Positions 9,039-17,498 of a stretch of DNA of 64,000 nt are shown here, in pieces. Under the pieces are notes generated by a model that was given only the letters and a program-made list of their open reading frames with translations, searched no databases and was not told where the DNA came from. Each line of letters starts with the position of its first letter. Position 1 is the first letter of the stretch. Position numbers and translations under genes: made by a program. Source of the DNA: Neptunomonas japonica DSM 18939 (lineage in GTDB: Bacteria > Pseudomonadota > Gammaproteobacteria > Pseudomonadales > Balneatricaceae); contig NZ_KE383915.1 in assembly GCF_000422765.1 (NCBI RefSeq), positions 185,435 to 249,434 of the forward strand. Reading direction: 5' to 3'.

Positions 9039-10505
9039 ATGTCTACGCTGTTCCACTTAAAAAGAGACGATAACGCAGCGACCTTACAAAGCCAGATTCG
9101 TCAGCAGCTAGTCAATGCTATTCTGGGAGGGTTCCTTCCTATAGATAAGCCACTACCTTCTAGCCGAAGTTTAGCCAAAACACTTAATGTCGCTCGCAAC
9201 ACTATTGTGTTGGTCTATGATGAACTCGCTGCAGACGGCTACCTTACATCAGTAGAGCGTAGCGGCTATTTTGTTGATCATCACTTTTTGCCGGACCATC
9301 TAAAAAAGAATCTGGCAAAGACACCAGAAGAGAACAAAGACACGGTTGATTGGACACAAAAACTAAAAGTCAAAGCCGGTTGCCAGTCCAACCCTAGCTT
9401 GGCGCATTCATGGCAGTCCTACCCTTATCCATTTGTGTATGGACAACTCGACTCGAAACTCTTCCCTATCGATAACTGGCGAAAATGCTGGCGTGATGCT
9501 GTCAGTGTTCAGGCGATCCGTGATTGGACCTCTGACCGCTACGACAGTGACGATCCACTGTTGATAGAGCAGATACAAAAACGCATTCTGCCTAGCCGTG
9601 GTATTCAAGCTAATGCAGATCAAATCTTAATCACCGTCGGCTCACAGCAAGCCCTTTACCTGCTCGCACAACTACTCTTGGACAAAACCTCTAACTTTGG
9701 TATTGAAGACCCGGGGTATGTAAGTGCGGCGCATATAGCGGATCTGTTTGGTGCTAATGTGATAAGCCTACCTGTCGACCAAGACGGCTTGGTGCTTGAT
9801 GAGCGCTTAAAAGATTGTGATGCTATCTATATCACGCCAAGTTACCAATGCCCCACAACGGTAACGATGCCACTAGAAAGGCGACAAGCTTTACTGGATA
9901 AAGCACGCAATGACGACTTCATCATTTTTGAAGATGACTACGAAATGGAGATGAATTACGACTCCAACCCTATACCGGCACTAAAAAGTCTCGATAAACA
10001 CGACCGCGTACTTTATATAGGCAGCCTATCCAAAACTCTGGCGCCCGGTTTAAGAATGGGCTTTATGGTAGGCCCCAAAGCACTCATACAAGAAGCCAGA
10101 AACCTTCGCCAGTTAATGGTGCGCCACCCCCCTCTTAACAACCAGCGAGCCGTTGCTTTGTTTCTAGCGCAGGGCTATCACGATGCTCTTTTACGCAAAC
10201 TTGCCCGCAGCTTTCAGCAGCGCAGTGAGATTATGGCAGCCGCTTTAGACCAATATATGCCCGGCAGTTACACGCTCCCCTCTGGCGGCTCTTCTTTTTG
10301 GTGCCGCGTTCCCGAGCACATAGACACCGCCGAGTTAAAAGGCATAGCAGCAGAAAAAGGCTTGCTCATTATCTCTGGAGATAGCTATCACTACGGTGAT
10401 AATTTACCCCATAATTACATTAAACTGGGCTTCTCAGCTATTTCACCGGAAGCCATAGAGTCTGGTATCAAGATACTTTCTGAACTCATACAGGAGATGT
10501 CTTGA
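9039..10505 (+). CDS. MocR-type regulator (GntR winged helix fused to aminotransferase fold)
   Basis: A 488-residue protein with a GntR winged helix at about residues 10-80 (PLPSSRSLAKTLNVARNTIVLVYDEL) and a class I aminotransferase-like domain from about 125 onward. The PLP-binding lysine is present (YIGSLSKTLAPGLR, Lys332). MocR proteins use PLP or a PLP adduct as signal and usually activate nearby amine or amino-acid genes. It is a clear paralogue of the tauR candidate at 58836-60314, with nearly identical segments around the PLP site. The neighbouring aminotransferases and decarboxylase are plausible targets. A cyclic-nucleotide-binding gene follows 51 bp downstream. Confidence 0.9.
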   Translation: MSTLFHLKRDDNAATLQSQIRQQLVNAILGGFLPIDKPLPSSRSLAKTLNVARNTIVLVYDELAADGYLTSVERSGYFVDHHFLPDHLKKNLAKTPEENKDTVDWTQKLKVKAGCQSNPSLAHSWQSYPYPFVYGQLDSKLFPIDNWRKCWRDAVSVQAIRDWTSDRYDSDDPLLIEQIQKRILPSRGIQANADQILITVGSQQALYLLAQLLLDKTSNFGIEDPGYVSAAHIADLFGANVISLPVDQDGLVLDERLKDCDAIYITPSYQCPTTVTMPLERRQALLDKARNDDFIIFEDDYEMEMNYDSNPIPALKSLDKHDRVLYIGSLSKTLAPGLRMGFMVGPKALIQEARNLRQLMVRHPPLNNQRAVALFLAQGYHDALLRKLARSFQQRSEIMAAALDQYMPGSYTLPSGGSSFWCRVPEHIDTAELKGIAAEKGLLIISGDSYHYGDNLPHNYIKLGFSAISPEAIESGIKILSELIQEMS

Positions 10506-10556
10506 ACTTATGGCACCGAAACTATGACAAAGTAGTTATAAGACAACCTATTAAAA

Positions 10557-11126
10557 ATGCCGATGAAAAGGACTTCAGGCAAGTGTATTAAAACCCGTAA
10601 TATTCAGCGTAACGCTGACTTGGATAACAAAGTGAAAAGTGTAATCGGTAGCGAATTACTCGAGCAGTATGGAATTGATTATTTTAGAGGAGCATCCACA
10701 TTAGGAGCGCTTACCCCTGATGCAGTCAGCTATCTATTAGATAATGGAAATATCTTCGAACTAGATAAAGGCGAAAAACTCTTTTCGTACGATGAGCCTG
10801 GCGACAGCTTCTTTGTGATTTTAAAAGGTTGTATCCAATTTTTCAAAATACGAAAAAACAAAGCCAAACACATCCGTGATTATCAATTTGGCCAAGAGAT
10901 AGGATCAGTCGCGATGATCGGCCTTCACGGTCGCGTAGGTGATAGTATTGCCGGTGAAGACAGTATAATCCTTCAAGTCTCATGTAACGTATTCCATGGG
11001 CTACACGAGACATTCCCCACCGACTTTGGGATATTACTGCTTAACCTATCTAGAGAGATGGCAAGGCGCCTACGTGAATCAGACGACAAGCTAGCTGATC
11101 ATAAGACAGATCAGTCATCGGGATAA
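10557..11126 (+). CDS. Cyclic-nucleotide-binding domain protein without DNA-binding domain
   Basis: A 189-residue protein whose centre (about residues 45-165) is a Crp-type beta-roll: LGALTPDAVSYLLDNGNIFELDKGEKLFSYDEPGDSFFVILKGCIQFFK, then GQEIGSVAMIG. Unlike Crp or Fnr it ends soon after the beta-roll helix (LSREMARRLRESDDKL), so there is no helix-turn-helix. The function may be signal sensing through a partner. A second in-frame ATG lies at 10563. Its stop overlaps by 16 bp the end of the convergent aminotransferase gene. It may share a transcript with the MocR gene upstream. Confidence 0.75.
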   Translation: MPMKRTSGKCIKTRNIQRNADLDNKVKSVIGSELLEQYGIDYFRGASTLGALTPDAVSYLLDNGNIFELDKGEKLFSYDEPGDSFFVILKGCIQFFKIRKNKAKHIRDYQFGQEIGSVAMIGLHGRVGDSIAGEDSIILQVSCNVFHGLHETFPTDFGILLLNLSREMARRLRESDDKLADHKTDQSSG

Positions 11127-12079
11127 ATCACCAACGTACTCCACTCATTATCGGTATGCTTATCCCAGTAAGCTTGTTGGATGCGCTTACAGATAGGCCC
11201 CACTAGGCCATCACCAATATTGTTTTGGTTAACCTTAGTCACAGGCATAACACCACCCGCTGTTGAGGTAATAAAAACCTCATCAGCGTTTGTTAGCTCT
11301 TGCGGGCTCAGCGCCCTAGCCGAACACGACAGTGCTAGTTCCTGGCAAAGGTCCATAACGGTTCTGCGGGTTATACCCGGCAACACCGAATAGTCGGGGG
11401 TAGCTAACTGCCCATCTTTTACGATAAACACGTTAAACCCCGGCCCCTCAGCAATGCCGCCCTGATCATCTAACAATAAAGCAGTTTCCGCGCGCTTCTC
11501 ATAAGCGTCATAAAGCCCTGCGACTAAGTCGAGCCAATGGTAGTTTTTAATTGAGGGATCAACCGAAGACGGCGGTATGCGAGTACGCTCAGCTACTGCA
11601 ACATGCAAACCTCTTTGCAACTGCTCAGGGTTTGCCACAGAACTAAAAGGTACAACAAAGACCATAAATCGATTGATAGCTTCTCTAGGGTCACGGCTAA
11701 ACGTAGGGGAGCAACCGCGAGTACAGATCAATTCGACATAGGCATTTTTTAATCCAGACAGCGCGACGGCGTTCATCACTATCTCTAGCACTTGCGCTCG
11801 ATCATAGGGAATAGACATCTTTAGCTTGCCCATTCCTGCAAAAAATCTATCTAGATATAACTCCGGGCGAAATAAGCGCCCCTCCCATGCGTGCATCACA
11901 TCATAGGTAGCGTCTGAGTGTAAAAACCCCCAGTCCAGTACTGATATTTTGGCTTGAGAAATAGGGACATATTGTGAATCTAGGTAGGCAACACCAGGAG
12001 GATATTGGTGAGGATCTTTATAAGTGGGGCTTAGCTCAGGAAAAGCCTTAGCCGTTGCGTTATTTTTATTATCTTGCAT
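11111..12079 (-). CDS. Class IV PLP aminotransferase (D-amino-acid/branched-chain fold)
   Basis: A 322-residue fold-type IV aminotransferase. The PLP lysine is in PSIKNYHWLD (Lys178), and the phosphate-binding and signature region is EGPGFNVFIVKDG. Further family features are SVLDWGFLHSDATYDVMHAWEGRLFR and VLPGITRRTVMDL. Members act on branched-chain amino acids, D-amino acids, aminodeoxychorismate or (R)-amines; the substrate is not clear here. It lies downstream of a PLP decarboxylase on the same strand (165-bp gap with a perfect inverted repeat). One possibility is transamination of sulfopyruvate to cysteate; this is inference. Confidence 0.85.
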   Translation of the reverse strand: MQDNKNNATAKAFPELSPTYKDPHQYPPGVAYLDSQYVPISQAKISVLDWGFLHSDATYDVMHAWEGRLFRPELYLDRFFAGMGKLKMSIPYDRAQVLEIVMNAVALSGLKNAYVELICTRGCSPTFSRDPREAINRFMVFVVPFSSVANPEQLQRGLHVAVAERTRIPPSSVDPSIKNYHWLDLVAGLYDAYEKRAETALLLDDQGGIAEGPGFNVFIVKDGQLATPDYSVLPGITRRTVMDLCQELALSCSARALSPQELTNADEVFITSTAGGVMPVTKVNQNNIGDGLVGPICKRIQQAYWDKHTDNEWSTLVIYPDD

Positions 12080-12171
12080 AGAGAGCCTATAAAAACAGTT
12101 ATCTCAAAATTTTCATCATTACCGTACTGTAGTCCATATTTAGCGGCATATATAACTGCAAATATAATTTA

Positions 12172-12206
12172 TGCGATTCACTAAAATAGGCATCTAGTGA
12201 ATCGCA
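12172..12206. repeat. Perfect 12-bp inverted repeat
   Basis: TGCGATTCACTA and TAGTGAATCGCA flank an 11-bp spacer between the decarboxylase stop and the class IV aminotransferase start. No T tract follows on either strand, so it looks more like an operator or mRNA stem than a terminator. Confidence 0.6.
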
Positions 12207-12244
12207 CAATGTAACACCCTGCTCTTTACTTACTAAGGCGCTCT

Positions 12245-13651
12245 TTATTGACTAGCCAACTCTCGGCCAATCAACTCGCACTGATCTAGCAATACAGAGA
12301 TATGCTGGCGAGTGACCTCACCATTAGCCAAGATCAAGCGGATACCGTAGCGTCCTTTATACTGCGCATAATCCACATACGGGCCACCATTGCGCATCAT
12401 GGTTTTGCAGATCTCGATGTTCAGTTTGCGGATCTCCTGCTCATCAGTCATATGCTCAGGGCGATAGCGGAACAACACATTAAGGTACACAGAAGGCGCC
12501 AGCATCTCTAATGATTCGCTCTGCTCAACCATCTCAACGCATTCAGTTTTAATAGATTGCAGGTGATCAATCTTAGCGGCAAAGCCTTGGTTGCCGATCG
12601 CTTTCCAGCTTAGCCATACTTTTAGCGCATCCGCACGGCGGCCACATTGGATAGAGCGCTCACCTAAGTTATAAGCGGCGTTTTCATCTGCATGGAACAG
12701 GTATTCTCCGCCGCCACCAGAACAACAGGCTCTTAATGCGCCATCATGCTTGACCAGAATAACCGCAGCCGTAATCGGCACATTCATAAGCTTATGGGCA
12801 TCCCACGTGAAGGAGTCTGCCAGATGGCTATCGGCCAACAGATGACGATGCTGATCTGAGAACAGAATAGGGCCGCCCCACGCACCATCAATGTGCAGCC
12901 AAATATTGTGCGCACGCGCAATCTTGCTGCAAGCGGCGACTGGGTCATAAGCACCTATTACCGTAGTACCGGCGGTTAGGCCAATATAGAAAGGTATATG
13001 CCCCTGCGCTAAGCTTTTATCGATCTCTTGTTGTAATGCCACAGGACAGATGCGCCCTGTTTCATCACTGGCAACCGCTATTAAATTGTCCGTACCTATA
13101 CCAAGTACATTAGCGGCTTTTTGCCCGGAGTAATGCGCTTGGTCCGATACATAAGCGACCAATGTACGCCCACCCGCGCCCTTTGTTTTGTAGTCTGGGC
13201 ACACATGGTGACGCGCTAGCATCATCCCTATTAAATTTGCTTGGCTGCCACCCGCAACCATGACGCCTTCGCCCTCATTCGTACCATCGTTAAAGCCCAC
13301 CAGCTTATTCCACTGGCGAATCAACTCTAGCTCCATCAAGGTAGCAACAGGCCCTACTTGGTAGGTATGCATAGTGGCGTTGCTTAGGCTAGTAATCCAG
13401 TCGCCAAGCAATGCATGTTTGTTGCGCCCTGAGTAAAGCAGCTTAAAGAAATCAACCTGTGATGCGTCAGGGTTGTAGTGCAAATACGCTTTGATCGCGT
13501 CTTCTAGTGATTGCTGGTCGCACCCTTGCTCACCTAAAGAAACATCTAAGATTTTTTCAAGTTCTGGCGCACTAGGATTCTGAGATACCGGTCTGTTCTT
13601 AGGCATCCATTCATTGATAGCACGGGATAATAGTTCGAGGCTTTCTTGCAT
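12245..13651 (-). CDS. Group II PLP-dependent amino acid decarboxylase (candidate cysteate/sulfinoalanine decarboxylase)
   Basis: A 468-residue fold-type I decarboxylase of the glutamate/aromatic-amino-acid decarboxylase group. Key residues are visible: PLP-stacking His173 (SDQAHYSGQKAA), Asp255 (LHIDGAWGG) and PLP-binding Lys287 (FTWDAHKLMNVP). Substrates in this group include glutamate, aspartate, aromatic amino acids, cysteine sulfinate and cysteate, and cannot be read from motifs alone. Beside an HpsN-like dehydrogenase and in a genome with tpa-xsc, cysteate to taurine is attractive but unproven. A palindrome, GGCATTAATGCC, lies about 69 bp upstream. Confidence 0.85.
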   Translation of the reverse strand: MQESLELLSRAINEWMPKNRPVSQNPSAPELEKILDVSLGEQGCDQQSLEDAIKAYLHYNPDASQVDFFKLLYSGRNKHALLGDWITSLSNATMHTYQVGPVATLMELELIRQWNKLVGFNDGTNEGEGVMVAGGSQANLIGMMLARHHVCPDYKTKGAGGRTLVAYVSDQAHYSGQKAANVLGIGTDNLIAVASDETGRICPVALQQEIDKSLAQGHIPFYIGLTAGTTVIGAYDPVAACSKIARAHNIWLHIDGAWGGPILFSDQHRHLLADSHLADSFTWDAHKLMNVPITAAVILVKHDGALRACCSGGGGEYLFHADENAAYNLGERSIQCGRRADALKVWLSWKAIGNQGFAAKIDHLQSIKTECVEMVEQSESLEMLAPSVYLNVLFRYRPEHMTDEQEIRKLNIEICKTMMRNGGPYVDYAQYKGRYGIRLILANGEVTRQHISVLLDQCELIGRELASQ

Positions 13652-13719
13652 GTGTAGATCTCCGGTAGCATCGCGAGGTACTTGTTCAGTAACCCATTAA
13701 TGCTAACCAGTATAGATTT

Positions 13720-13731
13720 GGCATTAATGCC
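13720..13731. promoter_or_regulatory. Palindrome upstream of the decarboxylase gene
   Basis: GGCATTAATGCC is a perfect 12-bp palindrome, and its core CATTAATGC is repeated 27 bp away at 13695-13703. It is a possible operator between the decarboxylase start and the lysR stop; the regulator is not identified. Confidence 0.3.
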
Positions 13732-13804
13732 ACGACCAATGCTGATTTACTTTAATGCGATTACTTTTCGGCATGGCGACTAAAACCCGCTGTACTCAGT
13801 AGAG

Positions 13805-14725
13805 CTAATCGCCACCGCTAGTTTGCTTATATAGCTCCTGCAAATACTGCCAAAACTGCTCCGCAGCCGCACTACGCGATTGGCGAAGTCTAAAGAGTTT
13901 AATACTCAAATCAACCGTATGCAGCGGCTCTTGTAATAACTGTAATTGGCCAGAGGCAAGCTCACTACTGATCAAGCTTCTTGGCAGCCATGCCATACCA
14001 TAACCTTTTAAAACCAAGGCTTTAAGTGCTTCTGATAAACCATTCTCACAGGCCAGATTGATATTCAAACCTGCAGGCAAGCGCGACATACATTCACGCT
14101 GCAACAAACGCCCAAAAAACGATTCTGCAGGATGGCTTAATAGCTTTAGTGGTTTGCCCTCTTCTAAAGCAAAAAGTGGGTTACCTGTTGCATCTACCGC
14201 CGTCACGGGTACTAGCTCATCAACACCTACTTGTAAGCTCTCTACATCATCGCGCTGTAGCTGGCAGAAGATATCGGTAGAGGAGTAACACAATAGAAAA
14301 TCGCCATTGCCTGATAAAAAAGCCTCGACGTTATCGTGTAGGTTGCCTGTTTCAACTTTAATTAAAGCGCCATCGGCTAAGGCTTCTAGGGTTTGCATCC
14401 AAGAGGGAAAGAAAGACACCGCCAAGGCATGCTGGGACATTATCAATAACTGTTCGCGTGCAGCGCTAATATCACGCATTTGATTACGCACCGCATAGGT
14501 TTGGCCTATCAGCTGCCGTGCTTGTTCTGCAAACGCCTCACCTGCTGGTGTGAGCGTTGTAGGGTATTGATTACGGTCGACCAAGCTAACACCGAGCCAG
14601 TTTTCGAGTGAGCGAATACGCCGGCTAAAAGCGGGCTGTGTCACAAAACGAGACTCAGCCGCCTTCGAAAAACTGCCTTGTTCTAGCAAGGCAACATAGT
14701 CTTTCAACCACTTAAGTTCCATCAA
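13805..14725 (-). CDS. LysR-family transcriptional regulator
   Basis: A 306-residue LysR protein. The N-terminal helix-turn-helix is typical (ELKWLKDYVALLEQGSFSKAAESRFVTQPAFSRRIRSLENWLG), with a periplasmic-binding-protein-like effector domain behind it. It is divergent from the hpsN-like gene, and the 234-bp gap between them contains a 30-bp palindromic element at 14869-14898. This arrangement suggests it controls hpsN-degT. The inducer is unknown. Confidence 0.92.
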   Translation of the reverse strand: MMELKWLKDYVALLEQGSFSKAAESRFVTQPAFSRRIRSLENWLGVSLVDRNQYPTTLTPAGEAFAEQARQLIGQTYAVRNQMRDISAAREQLLIMSQHALAVSFFPSWMQTLEALADGALIKVETGNLHDNVEAFLSGNGDFLLCYSSTDIFCQLQRDDVESLQVGVDELVPVTAVDATGNPLFALEEGKPLKLLSHPAESFFGRLLQRECMSRLPAGLNINLACENGLSEALKALVLKGYGMAWLPRSLISSELASGQLQLLQEPLHTVDLSIKLFRLRQSRSAAAEQFWQYLQELYKQTSGGD

Positions 14726-14868
14726 TAAACCCTTGTAATCATTATAAATAGTGCGCAGACAATCATACAGAAAATCAACCTATACCGAAAAGTAACCGGC
14801 CACTTTAAAAATAGCATTGGTCAGCCCCAGCCGACTAACCCTACTATCTAACCATCACGGTAGCGTAT

Positions 14869-14898
14869 GCGCTAGGTCCAGTTATAACAACCTAGCGC
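14869..14898. promoter_or_regulatory. Putative LysR operator upstream of hpsN-like gene
   Basis: Perfect 9-bp arms GCGCTAGGT and ACCTAGCGC flank a 12-bp spacer, 61 bp before the hpsN-like ATG. Dyads of this size between a lysR gene and its divergent target are typical binding sites. The minus strand also contains CTGGACCTAG, similar to single TauR-type decamers, but without a partner 23 bp away. Confidence 0.5.
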
Positions 14899-14959
14899 CC
14901 CATACGAGCCACAACAATAAGAAACGTACGTAACGTACAAAACATATATAGGTGCACCA

Positions 14960-16267
14960 ATGGAATATCTGAAAAAGTCCAATGCTCCGGTTGCTGAGAA
15001 CGATGAGCGCATTCATGCCACCGTTAAAACGATGCTGGCACGTATCGATTCTGAAGGCGAAACTGCAGTACGCGAATACGCCGCACAGTTTGATAACTGG
15101 CAGGGAGACTTTATTCTTTCTGACGAAAAACGTGCAGCACTTATTGCTCAAGTACCTGAGCAAACTCGAAAGGATATTCAATTTGCCTACCAGCAAGTTA
15201 AAACATTTGCTCAAGCACAGCGTGCCAGCTTAACCGAGTTTGAAATTGAATCGGCACCGGGTGTTAAGCTTGGCCAGAAAGTTATTCCTGTTAAATGCGC
15301 GGGCTGCTACGTACCGGGTGGCCGCTACTCACATGCCGCTTCTGCACTCATGAGTATTGCGACCGCTAAAGTCGCTGGCGTAGAAACCATTGTTGCCTGC
15401 TCCCCTCCTAAAGATGGCAACATGCACCCTGCCATTGTATACGCCATGGATTTAGCCGGTGCCGATATCATTCTTGAGATGGGTGGCGTACATGCCGTTG
15501 CAACCATGGCAAAAGGCCTGTTCACCGGTGTGTGTGCAGACATTCTCGTAGGCCCGGGTAACGGCTATGTAGCCGAAGCTAAACGCCTACTGTTTGGCGA
15601 AGTGGGTATTGATGTATTTGCAGGCCCTACAGAGTCAGCCATCATCGCAGATGACAGTGCCGACCCTATGACCATTGCTGTAGATTTAGTCTCACAGGCT
15701 GAACACGGTTACGACTCCCCAGTATGGCTATTTACAACGAGCCGCCGTATCGGCGAGAAAGTGGCTGAGCTAATGCCAAAAGTAGCGGCCGACATGCCAA
15801 ACCATGATGTAGTGCAATCGGCATGGGATGTACATGGCGAGATCATCTACTGCGAAACACGTGAAGAGTGCGCAAAAGTCAGTGATGAATACGCATCTGA
15901 GCATCTTCAGATACTCACAACAGACACCGACTGGTGGCGCGATCATCTTAAAAACTACGGATCACTATTTTTAGGTGAAGGCGCAACCGTCACCCACGGT
16001 GACAAATGCTCGGGGACTAACCACATACTACCAACCAAAAGAGTGGCTCGTTACAGTGGCGGTTTGAACGTCCATAAATTCCTTAAGATTCTTACTTACC
16101 AAGAGATCAGCGAAGAAGCGAATCTGGACTTTAGTGCTGTCGGCTCTCGTATCTCCCGTGTTGAAGGAATGGAAGGCCACGCGCGTGCTTGTGACTGGCG
16201 CTTACGTAAGTACTTCCCAGAAAATGAATGGGACTTCCACGTATACGACCAGAAGCGTTACGACTAA
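14960..16267 (+). CDS. hpsN: HpsN-like sulfopropanediol 3-dehydrogenase (histidinol dehydrogenase family)
   Basis: A 435-residue member of the histidinol dehydrogenase superfamily. It resembles HpsN from sulfopropanediol degraders more than HisD: YLKKS near the start, GCYVPGGRYSHAASALMSIATAKVAGV, DVFAGPTESAIIADD, LVSQAEHGYDSPVWLFTTSR, CSGTNHILPTKRVARYSGGLNVHKFLK. HpsN oxidises (R)-2,3-dihydroxypropane-1-sulfonate to (R)-sulfolactate with two NAD, using zinc. A HisD role is unlikely because no his genes are near. It is the first gene of a two-gene unit with the DegT aminotransferase (37-bp gap), divergent from a LysR gene. Substrate assignment rests on remembered family resemblance and needs a tree. 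Confidence 0.75.
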   Translation: MEYLKKSNAPVAENDERIHATVKTMLARIDSEGETAVREYAAQFDNWQGDFILSDEKRAALIAQVPEQTRKDIQFAYQQVKTFAQAQRASLTEFEIESAPGVKLGQKVIPVKCAGCYVPGGRYSHAASALMSIATAKVAGVETIVACSPPKDGNMHPAIVYAMDLAGADIILEMGGVHAVATMAKGLFTGVCADILVGPGNGYVAEAKRLLFGEVGIDVFAGPTESAIIADDSADPMTIAVDLVSQAEHGYDSPVWLFTTSRRIGEKVAELMPKVAADMPNHDVVQSAWDVHGEIIYCETREECAKVSDEYASEHLQILTTDTDWWRDHLKNYGSLFLGEGATVTHGDKCSGTNHILPTKRVARYSGGLNVHKFLKILTYQEISEEANLDFSAVGSRISRVEGMEGHARACDWRLRKYFPENEWDFHVYDQKRYD

Positions 16268-16304
16268 GCGTTGGGATTAAGGGCTACTATTATGGAGTGC
16301 AGGA

Positions 16305-17498
16305 ATGAAGCAATTTACTAAATCGTTTACGCAGCAAGAATCAATCCCAGAAAGCGGTATTGATGCAGCCGTAGCGGTCATGCGCACTGGGCGCTTACAC
16401 CGCTACAACACGCTGCCAGATGAAAAAAGCGAAACTGATCTTTTAGAGATAGAGTTTGCAGAATATATGGGCGTGCCCTTTGCCTTGGCATGCTCCTCTG
16501 GTGGCTATGCACTGCATATTGCCATGCGAGCTGCCGGTGTAGAGCCTGGCGACAAAGTACTGTGTAATGCGTTTACGTTAGCACCGGTACCTGGCGCGAT
16601 TCACAACAGTGGCGCTATTCCCGTACTGGTAGATGTAGCAGAAGATTACTGCATCGACCTAGACGACCTAGATGCCAAAGCTGCGGCCAGTGGTGCCAAG
16701 TACTTTATGCTCTCTCATATGCGCGGCCACTTAGCTGATATGGATCGCATTATGGAGATCTGTACACGTTACGGCCTGTTTCTGATTGAAGATTGTGCTC
16801 ATACCATGGGCGCAAGCTGGAACGGCGTAAAGAGCGGCACCTATGGTGATATCGCCTGCTTTAGCACACAGACGTATAAGCACATCAACTCTGGCGAAGG
16901 TGGCTTTTTAACCACCCATCACCCAGATATGATGGCCCGCGCCATTATGCATAGCGGCTCATACATGTTGTATGAACGCCATTTTGCAGCACCGGCTAAA
17001 GAGACCTTTGCCAACATCCGCTTTGACACACCCAACTATAGCGGGCGAATGGACAACCTACGTGCGGCCATCCTGCGCCCACAACTGGCTGACCTAGAAA
17101 AGCAATGCAACCGTTGGAATGCCCGTTACCGTATTTTGGAACAGACATTTAACCAGTGTGTAAGTATTAACATTCCGGCTCGCCCAGCAGCAGAACACTT
17201 TGTTGCCAGCTCGATTCAGTTCTCATTACCGCAGTTCAGCACCGAGCAGATACTAAAAGTGGTAGAGCAATGCGGGCAACAAGGCGTAGTACTTAAATGG
17301 TTTGGCGATGCCGACCCTAAAGACTACACCAGCCGCTACGACAGCTGGCGCTATATCGAAGATATGCCACAGCTACCTAAAACCGAAAAGATACTCTCCA
17401 AACTGTTAGATATGCGCATTCCCCTCACCTTCAGTGAAGATGATTGCCAGCTCATTGGAGAAGTGATTAACGAAGTGGTTACGGCGGTTCAGGGTTAA
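16305..17498 (+). CDS. DegT/DnrJ/EryC1/StrS-family PLP aminotransferase
   Basis: A 397-residue fold-type I enzyme. The PLP lysine is Lys192 (FSTQTYKHINSGEGGF), with LACSSGGYALHIAMRAAGV binding cofactor phosphate and LIEDCAHTMGA carrying the cofactor Asp. The family mostly transaminates keto sugars, but some members act on other ketones. No sugar-nucleotide genes are nearby, so a catabolic role with the upstream HpsN-like dehydrogenase is likely. Its 3' third and trailer are duplicated in decayed form at 23421-23880, bounding an accessory segment. Confidence 0.85.
   Translation: MKQFTKSFTQQESIPESGIDAAVAVMRTGRLHRYNTLPDEKSETDLLEIEFAEYMGVPFALACSSGGYALHIAMRAAGVEPGDKVLCNAFTLAPVPGAIHNSGAIPVLVDVAEDYCIDLDDLDAKAAASGAKYFMLSHMRGHLADMDRIMEICTRYGLFLIEDCAHTMGASWNGVKSGTYGDIACFSTQTYKHINSGEGGFLTTHHPDMMARAIMHSGSYMLYERHFAAPAKETFANIRFDTPNYSGRMDNLRAAILRPQLADLEKQCNRWNARYRILEQTFNQCVSINIPARPAAEHFVASSIQFSLPQFSTEQILKVVEQCGQQGVVLKWFGDADPKDYTSRYDSWRYIEDMPQLPKTEKILSKLLDMRIPLTFSEDDCQLIGEVINEVVTAVQG

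Noticed and set aside
14872-14881. TauR site (CTGGACCTAG) before the hpsN-like gene
   Set aside because: No second decamer lies 23 bp on either side, and the sequence is part of the LysR-type dyad.
14960-16267. Histidinol dehydrogenase hisD
   Set aside because: No his genes adjoin, and internal segments resemble HpsN-type proteins paired with catabolic genes and a LysR regulator.
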